64,000 nucleotides of DNA. It comes from Segetibacter sp. (GTDB taxonomy: Bacteria; Bacteroidota; Bacteroidia; Chitinophagales; Chitinophagaceae). This document shows positions 41,674-51,197 of the stretch, in pieces. Numbering within the stretch: position 1 is the first letter of the stretch; every line of letters starts with the position of its first letter. Position numbers and translations under genes: made by a program. The notes under the pieces are model-generated. The model did no database searches and was not told the DNA's origin. It saw only the letters and a list, made by a program, of their open reading frames with translations. Location: positions 1-64,000 of the forward strand of contig NZ_JAOQAH010000068.1 in assembly GCF_025963695.1 (NCBI RefSeq), read 5' to 3'.

Positions 41674-44600
41674 TTATTGTTTGGCTACTTTACTGTTTGC
41701 ATTTTTTTCAGCAATAACTGCATCCAGTTTTTGTTGTGCTTCCTGTTTCAATTCAGGAATAGTTGAATTTTCTGATACACTTTTTAATGTGGCTTCTGCA
41801 TTAAAGTAATCTTTCTGCTTTAAATAAATGTCTCCTAAAAGAATATAAGATTTGGTAGTCCAGTATTCATAAGAACCCGCTTTACTCACCACTTCGAAAG
41901 CAGCCTTTTCAGCTTCTGCAAACCTATTTTGCTGAAAGGCAATAGAGGCAAGCTGGTAACGGGCCTCTGCAGCAAACTCCGATTTCCCCAGGGCAATGAC
42001 CGTACGGTAAGCGGTTGTGGCAGCATCTACATCTTTATTAGCCTGGTGACTTTTAGCTATTACCATATTAGCCATCATCTTATCATCAGTAGCCACTCCT
42101 TTTTGAGCTAACAGTTCCTGTGCGTTGGGTACGGCGTCCTTCCACTGGTTCAGGCGGTATTGCGACCGAAGTAAACCTCTCATAGCCTCTAACTGAATAT
42201 CAGGCTGAGTCGCCAACCCTTTTAACTGCATGAAATAAATCTCGGCGTCTTCATAATTTTTCAGCTCAAAAAAGTTAATCCTCGCGGCCTGCAGCACACT
42301 TTTTTCCGCTAACTTATTAGGAGCTTTGGAGGCAACGTAGGCATAGCCAATCAAAGCGTTGGTGTAATCTTTTTTACCATTGTAAATCTCTGCTACCTTA
42401 TAATTTGCGTCAATAGAATAGCGCCCGTTCGGAAACTTGTTCAGGTAGTCTTTAAAACCGTTCAACGCATTTTGCTGATCATTACTATTGTACCGGGCGT
42501 CAGCAGAAGCATAGGTTAAAGAGTCTGCTTCAGTATAACTTACATCTTTGCCGTTTGCTTTCATAAAAGCGACGTATTCAGAAGGCTTTTGTTGAGAGAC
42601 GAAAATGTCACGCACATATTCCACAGCAGCGTCACTTTCAGCAGAGTTAGGAAACGACGAGATTAAAGTTTTGAAACTGGCAAGTGCCTCCTGGTTATTA
42701 TCTAAATTAAAATAAGCAACACCCAACTTTAAATACCCTTGCGGATGCAATGCAGCAGCATTTTTGTTCTTAACTATTTTATTTAGGGGCGTTATTGCTG
42801 ATCTGTAATCTTCTTCAGCCAGGTAAGTATTTGCAATTTCAAGATTTGCATCCGGTATCAACAACGAAGTAGGATAACGCTGTTCCAAAGATTGCAATTC
42901 CTTTACTTTATCGGTATTTCTGTTTCCAGCACCTGAAATAATGGCTTTTTGATACAGGGCGTAGTCAGCAGATGCAAGGTTATTATTAATTACCGCCTCA
43001 TACATCTGCTGGGCTTGCCGGTAATTCTTATTCATAAACTGGGCATCTGCACTACGCAGATACGCATCTTGCTCAACGGCTGAGGAGCTTTTATCGACCC
43101 TTTTTGTAACCTGTTCAAAATAACTAAGCGCCTGCCTGTAATTTTCTTTTTGCAGGTTTGCATGCCCAAGATCATAACGTGCATTTGTAACGTTTACTTC
43201 GCCCCCCGAAACAGGGTTTTTAAGATAATTGGTCAAATATTCAATTGCCTGGTCTACCCTCTTACTACGGTAGGCGATCTCTCCCTTCCAGAAATAAGCA
43301 AAAGGCAACTGCGCAGTATTATAGGGCGCCTTTATAACATCATCAAGCAAAGCATCTGCTTTATCCAATTGTTGCTCGTTAATCAATTCAACGGCTCTTC
43401 CGTACATAATTTTCGGATAAACTCTTTTTACCGTCTCGCTCTTTCCGGGCAGGCTTTCATATAAGGTAAGTGCATCTTTATAATTGTTAGTATTAGCTAA
43501 AACATTTACAAGTAACTCCTTAGCTTCGGGCAAATATGTTGATTTAGGATAAGTAGTTATAAAAGTTTGCAACTCGCTTGAAGCAATATCCTGGTACCCC
43601 AGATCGAAAGAAAGTTTGGCGTAGTTAAAAAGCGAAATTTCTTTCTGTACCGGATTGCTGCTATTTGAGGCGCAAAACAAAAAAGCGCTTCTTGCATTTA
43701 CTTTTTGCCCGGTTTTTAAATAGGCATCTGCAAGCAGGTACATACTATTCTGTGCAAGAGAATCCTCTTTTCCTCCCAGCTCCTTAAAACCTGCTATTGC
43801 CTTTTGCAGTTGATTTGTTTCGTAATAGGTATAGGAGATCTCGTAGAGGTCTTCGCGACTTACTTTACCTGCTTTATTGTTGTACTCCTGCAAGTAAGGC
43901 AACGCTTTCTGGTAATTCTTCTTTTCAAAATACGCATGACCAATTAATTGACGTAATTGCAAATCGTAGTATTGGCCGCCTGCATTCAATTTCTCTTCTC
44001 CGTAAGCAATGGCTTTATCTTTATCACCGTTAAAGTACAAGATCTCCGCTATGTAATAAGGCACAATCTTCTGGTACGTGGGCTGATTTTCTACCTTCCG
44101 AAAAGCTTCAAGTGCAACACTATAATTTTTCTCATAAAAGGATATAAAACCAAAATAGTAATTGGCATCGAGGTAATTAGGGTCAGAAGAAATTTGCCTG
44201 ATCGAATTAAAAAGTGGCTTTGCCTTATCGAATTGCTCCAAAGTAAAATACGAATATCCCTGGTGGAACTGCATTTCCGCAATTTCGCGATTACTTAAAT
44301 TGTCTATCCCGGTCTTCTCATAATAAGCCAATGCTTCAGTAAACTTTTGCTTCCGGTAATAATATTCTCCCAACTGGTAACTTAGCATTTGTACCCGAGG
44401 CGCGTTGTGCTCCACCTCAATAAATTCTTTTGCTGCAGCTTCGGAGGTACTTTCATTCAGTTTAAGACCGCAAACAATTAAATAGTATTTTGCTTCAAGC
44501 TGGGTACTTACAGGCAATTTGCTATTGGGCGAATTAACGAATGCAATATTTCTAAATAAAGGATAAGCAAGGCTGAACTGCTCTTTCTGGTAAAGTTCTT

Positions 44601-44721
44601 TTGCTAACTTAAAGTCAGCATCAGGATCAATATTAGCCTGTGTGGCTTGTGCAAAAGGGTGGCTTTGTACCGCCAAAACAAGCGCTGCTGCGCACAAACT
44701 TCTCTTAACTATCGCGATCAT
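41674..44721 (-). CDS. Large periplasmic tetratricopeptide-repeat protein
   Basis: The 1015-residue protein has a signal peptide (LCAAALVLAVQSHPFAQA) and then at least 20 TPR-like helical pairs along its whole length (e.g. YYRKQKFTEALAYYEKTG, AYFEKKNYQKALPYLQEYN, YFNLDNNQEALASFKTLISSFPNS, YNGKKDYTNALIGYAYVASKAP). It has the layout of YbgF/CpoB-like and OM-associated scaffolds in Bacteroidota. It probably binds the barrel encoded next. An A motif lies 150 bp upstream and the three-gene operon ends before a B motif. Confidence 0.9.
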   Translation of the reverse strand: MIAIVKRSLCAAALVLAVQSHPFAQATQANIDPDADFKLAKELYQKEQFSLAYPLFRNIAFVNSPNSKLPVSTQLEAKYYLIVCGLKLNESTSEAAAKEFIEVEHNAPRVQMLSYQLGEYYYRKQKFTEALAYYEKTGIDNLSNREIAEMQFHQGYSYFTLEQFDKAKPLFNSIRQISSDPNYLDANYYFGFISFYEKNYSVALEAFRKVENQPTYQKIVPYYIAEILYFNGDKDKAIAYGEEKLNAGGQYYDLQLRQLIGHAYFEKKNYQKALPYLQEYNNKAGKVSREDLYEISYTYYETNQLQKAIAGFKELGGKEDSLAQNSMYLLADAYLKTGQKVNARSAFLFCASNSSNPVQKEISLFNYAKLSFDLGYQDIASSELQTFITTYPKSTYLPEAKELLVNVLANTNNYKDALTLYESLPGKSETVKRVYPKIMYGRAVELINEQQLDKADALLDDVIKAPYNTAQLPFAYFWKGEIAYRSKRVDQAIEYLTNYLKNPVSGGEVNVTNARYDLGHANLQKENYRQALSYFEQVTKRVDKSSSAVEQDAYLRSADAQFMNKNYRQAQQMYEAVINNNLASADYALYQKAIISGAGNRNTDKVKELQSLEQRYPTSLLIPDANLEIANTYLAEEDYRSAITPLNKIVKNKNAAALHPQGYLKLGVAYFNLDNNQEALASFKTLISSFPNSAESDAAVEYVRDIFVSQQKPSEYVAFMKANGKDVSYTEADSLTYASADARYNSNDQQNALNGFKDYLNKFPNGRYSIDANYKVAEIYNGKKDYTNALIGYAYVASKAPNKLAEKSVLQAARINFFELKNYEDAEIYFMQLKGLATQPDIQLEAMRGLLRSQYRLNQWKDAVPNAQELLAQKGVATDDKMMANMVIAKSHQANKDVDAATTAYRTVIALGKSEFAAEARYQLASIAFQQNRFAEAEKAAFEVVSKAGSYEYWTTKSYILLGDIYLKQKDYFNAEATLKSVSENSTIPELKQEAQQKLDAVIAEKNANSKVAKQ

Positions 44722-44870
44722 AGTTCTGGGTTAACGTGAAATATTTCTATAAATATTACAATTGCCAATCTTAATAAAAAGCAAAAAAAGTCTTTGAAAC
44801 CAGGTATTTAAGTAAAATGGTATGTGTAAGTTTTTTTGAGAAACCAGCATCAAAACATCTTATCTGCATT

Positions 44871-44890
44871 GTTGTGTCACTCCCTTGTAC
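44871..44890 (+). repeat. Dispersed intergenic motif, A subtype (copy 12)
   Basis: GTTGTGTCACTCCCTTGTAC, one mismatch, 150 bp upstream of the TPR gene and pointing away from it; preceded by a T-run and AACCAGCAT. Confidence 0.9.
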
Positions 44891-45243
44891 AGGCAAAACC
44901 GCCTTCAGCAGCTTATGCTACAACGCAATAACAGAACAATTAACCCAACTTAAAAGATAGATAAAGGTAAGATTACGTTTAGCGAAAGGAGTGAGTGATG
45001 CACTACTGTGGATAAACAAACAGAATGGGGGCGTTTGATAACATTTGCTGGTTCACGACAAATTGAATACCCACGAAAAGGCAAATAAACAAGCAACACA
45101 AACACTTTTATTCACATATCTGCCGGCTGTTCAAAAAATTACATTCCTGTTTTTTCCCAACCGGGTCCGATTAATTAGCCTGGTCTTACTTAAAAAAACA
45201 AATGATACGGCAACGAATTAAGTCGCCAAATTAAAAAGATATA

Positions 45244-45263
45244 GTAAAAGTGAGTGACACAAC
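45244..45263 (-). repeat. Dispersed intergenic motif, A subtype (copy 13)
   Basis: On the - strand GTTGTGTCACTCACTTTTAC, 97 bp upstream of the DUF5916 gene and pointing away from it. Confidence 0.88.
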
Positions 45264-45359
45264 AATGTTGCAAGCACTACGAATGCTTGATACCAAAAAA
45301 CTTGTAGCATTCACAACTGTAATTCACTTAATAAGTACTTTGCGTGAAATACGTTTGCT

Positions 45360-47558
45360 TTGAAAAACTGCTATGCCTCCATTTACAAAAGAATTGCATT
45401 TGTAATATTTCTTAGTGCCATATACGAAACCTCTCACGCTCAAAAAAAGAATGAAGCATACCAGCTAAATATTCGCAAAGCAACTTCGGCCATAAAAATT
45501 GACGGAATAATTGATGAGGCAGCGTGGCAGGATGCGGCAATTGCTAAGGATTTTTTTATGGTACTACCGATGGATACCAGCTTTGCAAAAGCAGTTACGC
45601 AGGTGCGAATGGCTTATGACCAAAACAACCTATACCTTGTTGCCGAATGTTTTCAGGCTGTTGCAGGACCAAACTACGTAGAGTCGCTTAGGAATGATTG
45701 GAACTTTGTCAAGAATGATAATTTCATCATGTTTATGGACCCGTTTGATGACCAGACGAATGGTTTTACTTTTGGAACAAACGCTGCCGGTGCCCAGTGG
45801 GACGGCATGATGTATGGCGGAAGCGCAGTTGATCTTAACTGGGATAACAAGTGGAAGTCGGCGGTAAAAAATAATAAGGACAGATGGGTACTTGAACTAG
45901 CAATCCCATTTAAAAGTATCCGTTATAAAAAAGACATCAGCAAATGGGGCATTAACTTTGGCAGGCTCGATCTTAAGACATCCGAAAAAAGTTCATGGGC
46001 ACCAGTGCCAAGGCAATTTCCTACAGCTTCACTGGCCTATTCAGGTATTCTTGCCTGGGATCAACCGCCACCTTCTGCCGGCTCAAACATTTCGCTAATT
46101 CCTTATGGACTTGCCGGCGTTACAAAAAGTCACGAGGGTAATTCTCCTTCAACATACCGCAAAGACATTGGTGTCGATGCTAAGATTGCATTGACTTCAT
46201 CACTTAATTTAGACCTTACAGTCAACCCTGATTTCTCTCAGGTAGAAGTAGACCGGCAAGTTACCAACCTTGACCGTTTCGAACTGTTTTTTCCGGAAAG
46301 GCGGCAGTTCTTTTTAGAAAACGGCGACCTTTTTGCCAACTTTGGTTATGCATCCATTCGACCATTCTTTTCCCGCAGAATTGGGCTTGGAGTGCCTATC
46401 CGTTTTGGGGCAAGACTAAGCGGCAAGCCCGACAAGAACTGGAGAGTTGGAGCAATGAATATGCAAACAGGCGGAGTTGATAACACCGGTTTACCTGCTC
46501 AAAATTTCACAGTTGCTTCTGTACAGCGCCGCGTTTTTTCAAGATCAAATATTGGCGTTATTTTCATTAATAAGGAGTCCGTAGACTATCACCCCGAAGC
46601 AGATCCAACAAAGCCAACTTACTCAAAATACAACCGTAATATCGGCCTCGAATATAACCTTGCATCGTCAGACAATAAGATTACCGGTAAGGCGATGATG
46701 TTGAAGTCGTTTACTCCGGGCAGTTCGGGCGACGACTTTGTACAGGCAGGAAACCTACAATATTCAGGTCGTAAAATGCTGTTATCATGGCAACACGAAT
46801 ATGTAGGAAAAAACTACAATCCAGAGGTTGGATATGTTCCAAGACGGGGCTATATAAAGATTAATCCTACTGCCGGATATTTCTTTTTTCCAAAGGGTGG
46901 CAGAATTTTGAGCCACGGACCCCAACTGGTTTACCTTTCGTATTTTAATACTTCCGGAAAAAGAACCGATGACGAGGCTTTCATCAATTATTCATTCACC
47001 ACCAGGAAACAAAGCACATTTTCCACTTTTCTGTCATACGACTATGTGCAATTATTACAGCCTTTCGATCCAACTAATTTCACCAAAGACACCTTAGCCC
47101 GTGGTAGCACGCATCGTTGGAATACCTGGGGAACAAACCTTGTCTCTAAGCCGCAAAGTGTTTTTACTTATGCGTTTTCAAGCCGGTATGGCGGGTATTA
47201 TGCAAAAGGTACAAGACTTAACCTTACTGCCGATTTGGGTTATCGGTTTCAACCATATGTAAGTCTTGCATTAAGTACCAGTTACAATAATATAAATTTA
47301 CCCAAACCCTGGAACCAACGCACCTTTTGGTTAGTGGGCCCCCGCGTAGATGTAACTTTGACAAACAAATTGTTCTTCACAACATTTGTTCAATACAACA
47401 ATCAGCAAAATAACCTCAACCTCAATACCCGTTTTCAATGGCGATATAAACCAGCCTCCGACATCTTCTTTGTTTATACCGACAACTACCTTCCAGCTCC
47501 ATTTTCAATAAGAAATCGTGCAATGGTTTTGAAGTGGACGTATTGGTGGAATTTGTAA
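45360..47558 (+). CDS. CBM9-like / DUF5916 outer-membrane-associated protein
   Basis: The 732-residue protein has a signal peptide (FVIFLSAIYETSHAQ), a CBM9/DOMON-like beta sandwich (about 30-240: IKIDGIIDEAAWQDAAIAKDFFMVLPMD ... WKSAVKNNKDRWVLELAIPFKSIRY), then the DUF5916 region (NPDFSQVEVDRQVTNLDRFELFFPERRQFFLENGDLFANFG ... RIGLG), which is predicted to be a beta-barrel with a C-terminal aromatic ending (WTYWWNL). Such proteins are common in Bacteroidota and are often near proteases or carbohydrate systems; the function is unknown. The start is TTG. It is bracketed by an A motif upstream and a B motif downstream. Confidence 0.9.
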   Translation: MKNCYASIYKRIAFVIFLSAIYETSHAQKKNEAYQLNIRKATSAIKIDGIIDEAAWQDAAIAKDFFMVLPMDTSFAKAVTQVRMAYDQNNLYLVAECFQAVAGPNYVESLRNDWNFVKNDNFIMFMDPFDDQTNGFTFGTNAAGAQWDGMMYGGSAVDLNWDNKWKSAVKNNKDRWVLELAIPFKSIRYKKDISKWGINFGRLDLKTSEKSSWAPVPRQFPTASLAYSGILAWDQPPPSAGSNISLIPYGLAGVTKSHEGNSPSTYRKDIGVDAKIALTSSLNLDLTVNPDFSQVEVDRQVTNLDRFELFFPERRQFFLENGDLFANFGYASIRPFFSRRIGLGVPIRFGARLSGKPDKNWRVGAMNMQTGGVDNTGLPAQNFTVASVQRRVFSRSNIGVIFINKESVDYHPEADPTKPTYSKYNRNIGLEYNLASSDNKITGKAMMLKSFTPGSSGDDFVQAGNLQYSGRKMLLSWQHEYVGKNYNPEVGYVPRRGYIKINPTAGYFFFPKGGRILSHGPQLVYLSYFNTSGKRTDDEAFINYSFTTRKQSTFSTFLSYDYVQLLQPFDPTNFTKDTLARGSTHRWNTWGTNLVSKPQSVFTYAFSSRYGGYYAKGTRLNLTADLGYRFQPYVSLALSTSYNNINLPKPWNQRTFWLVGPRVDVTLTNKLFFTTFVQYNNQQNNLNLNTRFQWRYKPASDIFFVYTDNYLPAPFSIRNRAMVLKWTYWWNL

Positions 47559-47671
47559 AAAGACCCGATTTACTGACTTAGTAATGAGTAGCGCAATTTG
47601 AATTGTGTCTGAAGTTTGTAGATGAATTAATGGTTTTAGGTAGCCAACGTTTCAATGTCTTTTAAACTTTC

Positions 47672-47691
47672 GTTGCGTCGCACCCTTGTAC
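47672..47691 (+). repeat. Dispersed intergenic motif, B subtype (copy 14)
   Basis: GTTGCGTCGCACCCTTGTAC, 113 bp after the DUF5916 gene stop, in the sense direction. Confidence 0.9.
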
Positions 47692-47845
47692 TTTATTGCA
47701 ACAGGCAACCCGCCCAGCCCGCAAGCTTTACTGGCCGCATCAAGTTGTATAAGAGCCATCACACTTTCAATCATTTTCAAAACATTCTTTCTTCTATAGT
47801 AAATCCGTTATATTGTTAGTCAACTCTTTATAAAAAAAGCTGTTT

Positions 47846-48835
47846 ATGAAAGGTTATCAAACTAAATTTCTTTCGGGCATAAACCTTCGGTTACCTACTT
47901 TAACAACTGCACAAAAAAAATTAAGAGCTGCTTTAAAAAGCGATCCTAAAATATTTGAATTACGGTACACCCACTTTAGTATTGTAATGAATAAAAGCAG
48001 GAAATTCGCCTTTTTTGCCGCCACCAATATTGATGGCTCTAAATGGAATGCAGAGATTAAAGACAGGATTGCTTTTACAAGAGACACAAACATCGCCGAC
48101 GAATTTCAGGTAGGTGATGAGCTATATGATTTTTTCAAGGGGAAATCAGCAAACGATTTTGACAAAGGGCACATTGCTAAATTCCAGGATCCTCAATGGG
48201 GAGATATAACTACTGCAAAACAAGCTGCCGATGAAACTATGAGATTCTCAAACTGCGTGCCTCAGCACCATAGCCTAAACAGGGGTGCATGGAAAAGCCT
48301 GGAAGATTATATTGTAAAAGGATTTACCAAAAATGTGGGTGAAGATGGCAGAAAAGTGACTGTTTTTGCAGGCCCTGTTCTTTTAAACAGTGATCCATTT
48401 TACATTGATTTAATTGATAGTAAGCCTTTGCAAATCCCCTGTCATTTTTTCAAAATCGTTGTTTACCGAAACAGGTCAGAAAAATTAACGGCCGTTGCTT
48501 TTATTATGAGCCAGGAAAACATTCTACGCAAATTTAATTTTGTAGTAGACGAAAAGCAAGATGCTAGAGGCGTTACAGTAACTAAGGCTATACCGGAAGA
48601 TGATTTTTTTCAAACCTTTAAAAGCGGCGAACCATACCAGGTACGAATAGACTTCGTTGAAAAGGTAACTGGCTTTAAATTCGGCCTCGCTGCAATTAAC
48701 CAGCCCTACACAAAAGAAGAGTCTACAGAAATCATCTTCAAGCGAGTGGAGGTTCCTATAAGCAGGGAAGCATTTGGAAAACTAAGTCTGAAAGACAGTC
48801 CTCTGAGCTTCAAGTTCGAAAAAATTAAGCTCTAA
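47846..48835 (+). CDS. DNA/RNA non-specific endonuclease (beta-beta-alpha-metal type)
   Basis: The 329-residue protein has the NUC/NucA fold: NDFDKGHIAKFQDPQWG contains DKGH (residues 106-109, usually DRGH) with the catalytic His, and VPQHHSLNRGAWKSLEDYI supplies the metal-binding Asn145. AGPVLLNSDPFYID matches the usual later strand. There is no signal peptide, unlike most secreted members, and the C-terminal 100 residues are extra to the core. The gene lies between B motifs in opposite orientation (47672 and 48955). No immunity-like gene is recognised next to it. Confidence 0.85.
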   Translation: MKGYQTKFLSGINLRLPTLTTAQKKLRAALKSDPKIFELRYTHFSIVMNKSRKFAFFAATNIDGSKWNAEIKDRIAFTRDTNIADEFQVGDELYDFFKGKSANDFDKGHIAKFQDPQWGDITTAKQAADETMRFSNCVPQHHSLNRGAWKSLEDYIVKGFTKNVGEDGRKVTVFAGPVLLNSDPFYIDLIDSKPLQIPCHFFKIVVYRNRSEKLTAVAFIMSQENILRKFNFVVDEKQDARGVTVTKAIPEDDFFQTFKSGEPYQVRIDFVEKVTGFKFGLAAINQPYTKEESTEIIFKRVEVPISREAFGKLSLKDSPLSFKFEKIKL

Positions 48836-48933
48836 AACTTTTTTTGCAAATTTATCTGCTTTTAATTTTACCTCTATATAAAGCGCTTTTAAAACGCGTA
48901 ATATATATGATGACCTTGCAGGTTTTATAGGGA

Positions 48934-48978
48934 GCTAAATAGTAGTACTGCAGACGAACGAAATGCGACGCAACAATG
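48934..48978 (-). repeat. Dispersed intergenic motif, B subtype with extended flank (copy 15)
   Basis: The core GTTGCGTCGCA (48974-48964 on the - strand) is followed by TTTCGTTCGT instead of the GTAC end. It matches copy 6 over 45 bp. It lies about 115 bp after the SGNH hydrolase stop in the sense direction. Confidence 0.85.
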
Positions 48979-49093
48979 TTTAATAGAGATTCGAAAGCCT
49001 GTCCAAAAATTAGTAGCCTTTATTATAAACCCATTAAAAACCCGCCAAGGGCTTGCCTGCTTTTAAACAAAACAATGCAGTCAAAAATAGTGG

Positions 49094-50041
49094 TTACCTG
49101 GGGTTGATAAGAGAATCTATCCGTTGCTGTAACCCCGCCCATTTACTTTGCGCTTCAATCAGTGGAAGACCAACTGGTAATCCCGGGCGAAGATGTTTTG
49201 TTGCTGTCAGCCATGCATCCCGCATTAAATTCTGTCGCTCCGATACAAGTTTTACATATTGTGGTGCATTTTTCATTTGTTTCAAACTTTCAATGATTCC
49301 TGCGGAACGTTCGATCTCTTTAAATCCTAAATAGGCTAAAATTTGCCTCGCTATAATCCAATGTCCTGTTTCACCCGGATGTACACCATCCTGTGCTAAT
49401 GCAAATCCGTCTAAATGAAACTGTTCATCCACTTTCCGATGTGCCAAAAGGTACTTCTTCATCGGGTAATGAATGTCAATTACCTCCCATCTCAATTGGC
49501 GCTTCATACCTAACAGCCAATCTGCATAACTATCAAGAACGGCTGCATACGCTACACTTTTCCCCCTTACTTCGTCATAATCAGGGGGAGTAAGATGAAT
49601 GATCCGGGCACCTGTTTTTTCTACCTCATTATGTAGCCAGTTTATTCCGTCCTTAAACTTTTGGAAGCGGTCTTTATGCAGTGGTAAATAAATGCCATCA
49701 TTCATTCCATAGCATGCAAACACCAAATCAGGTTTTGTTTGTTCCAGCACACGGGCAAGTCTTTCATGAAGGTCAGGCCGGGGAAAAGCACCTCCTGCAT
49801 GTCCTGGTTCTGACAAGCCAGATACTGTTTCGCTTGGCAATCCCAAATTAATAAACGCTAGTTGCGCGCCGGGGTATTGAACGTTTACATATGCCTCAAC
49901 ATAATTTGCATAATTACCGGCCCAGGTAATGCTGTTTCCTAAAAACAAAATACGTTTAATACCGGGCGCTAATTGGGCAGACAATGATTGTTGAAAGACA
50001 ATCAATACGATTACTAAACTTGCTCTAATGCTTTTGTTCAT
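49094..50041 (-). CDS. Exported SGNH/GDSL-type hydrolase
   Basis: I start at the ATG at 50041, giving 315 residues with a signal peptide (RASLVIVLIVFQQSLSAQ). Block I is RILFLGNSITWAGNYANYVE with the nucleophile Ser, block III is ACYGMNDG, and block V is LAQDGVHPGETGH with catalytic Asp and His. These enzymes act as esterases or deacetylases on lipids or polysaccharides outside the cytoplasm. The substrate is not evident. Confidence 0.88.
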   Translation of the reverse strand: MNKSIRASLVIVLIVFQQSLSAQLAPGIKRILFLGNSITWAGNYANYVEAYVNVQYPGAQLAFINLGLPSETVSGLSEPGHAGGAFPRPDLHERLARVLEQTKPDLVFACYGMNDGIYLPLHKDRFQKFKDGINWLHNEVEKTGARIIHLTPPDYDEVRGKSVAYAAVLDSYADWLLGMKRQLRWEVIDIHYPMKKYLLAHRKVDEQFHLDGFALAQDGVHPGETGHWIIARQILAYLGFKEIERSAGIIESLKQMKNAPQYVKLVSERQNLMRDAWLTATKHLRPGLPVGLPLIEAQSKWAGLQQRIDSLINPR

Positions 50042-50298
50042 TTTTAGACTAGTTTGGTTCAATGGGTTATTAAAGGCTTTTTTGCATCAGTTATTAAATG
50101 AGAGGATATCTATAACTAATAGGAAAATATATGAAATGATGTTTAAAGAAAACAAGCGGAGATGAAAAAGCCACTTCGTTATGAAACTTCATTTATTTAA
50201 ATTATCTTAATTACTGTTACTCTCCACCATTGCAGCCTGCCCCAAAATACTTCCTTAAAGGCTGTGTTAAATATTTTATTCATTAAAAATCTATAACA

Positions 50299-51192
50299 AT
50301 GCCCGTTATTTTAATTACAGGATGTAGTACAGGAATTGGTTTCGCAACCGCCGAAGCCCTTGCACGAAATGGAAATATGGTATATGCAACTATGCGCACT
50401 CCTGCCAACTGTCCGCAGATACGACAGCTTGTAGATGCAGAAAAATTACCCATCAAGATATTGCCATTAGATGTGTTAGACGATCAATCTGTACAAAACG
50501 CAGTTAACAAGGTTATTTCCGATGAAGGCGTAATTGACGTGCTAATTAATAATGCAGGAGTAGGTTCTTTTGGGTCAGTCGAAGAATTGTCGATCGAGAT
50601 GATAAGAAAGGACATGGAGACAAATTATTTTGGAACAGTTCGTTGTATTAAAGCAGTCTTACCCATCATGCGTGAACGCAGAAGTGGCTCAATCATAAAT
50701 GTAACCTCTGTTGCAGGTAAAGTGTATTCCAATTTTCACGGCGCTTACTCTGCCTCAAAAGCGGCGGTAGAAGCCTTCAGTGAGTCATTGGCGCAGGAAA
50801 TGAAACCGTTCAATGTAAAAGTAGCGGTTGTTGAACCAGGTATAATCGAGACCCCCATTTTTAGAAAAGTAAATGCTTATCCCCAAAAGATGCTTTACCC
50901 TAACCTTAAAAGATTCATGTCCTTGTTTGCCGCTTCTCTCGAAAATCACGTTACTCCATCAGTGGTTGCGGAGGTGATAGATGATATGGTAACAGGTAGA
51001 ACAAACAGTTTTAGAAATCCAGCCGGTCCCGATGCCAATCCGCTACTCACCTGGAGAGGGGCTGCATCGGATGAAGACTGGATAAATTCAGTGGATATAG
51101 ATGATGAAACCTGGATAAGTTTTATGGAACAAAACATGGGACTTAACGTAAGAAAATACATGGAGCAAAGCCAAATGCCTCAATTTAATTAG
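50299..51192 (+). CDS. Short-chain dehydrogenase/reductase
   Basis: The 297-residue classical SDR has TGCSTGIGFATAEALARNG (NAD(P) binding, TGxxxGxG), NNAGVGSFG, the catalytic Ser in SIINVTSVAGKV, and YSASKAAVEAFSESLA (YxxxK). The substrate is unknown; it resembles the 17-beta-hydroxysteroid/retinol dehydrogenase-like group. Immediately after its stop comes a decayed FAD oxidase, so some junction-forming deletion probably happened here. Confidence 0.92.
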   Translation: MPVILITGCSTGIGFATAEALARNGNMVYATMRTPANCPQIRQLVDAEKLPIKILPLDVLDDQSVQNAVNKVISDEGVIDVLINNAGVGSFGSVEELSIEMIRKDMETNYFGTVRCIKAVLPIMRERRSGSIINVTSVAGKVYSNFHGAYSASKAAVEAFSESLAQEMKPFNVKVAVVEPGIIETPIFRKVNAYPQKMLYPNLKRFMSLFAASLENHVTPSVVAEVIDDMVTGRTNSFRNPAGPDANPLLTWRGAASDEDWINSVDIDDETWISFMEQNMGLNVRKYMEQSQMPQFN

Positions 51193-51197
51193 AGCCG

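Larger units (their letters stand above)
44722..45359. other. Divergent intergenic region with two facing A motifs
   Basis: There is no gene in 638 bp between divergent operons. A copies lie at 44871 (+) and 45244 (-), each pointing away from the gene it precedes. A degenerate remnant (GGAGTGAGTGATGCACTACTG, about 44988-45008) resembles the flank of copy 3 with an internal deletion. TACGTTTG at 45350-45357 matches the -7 box, but it is too close to the TTG start at 45360 unless that mRNA is leaderless. Confidence 0.5.

Noticed and set aside
44988..45008. Possible eighteenth motif copy (GGAGTGAGTGATGCACTACTG)
   Set aside because: The palindromic core is missing; it resembles the flank of copy 3 with a deletion, so it is treated as a degenerate remnant and not counted.
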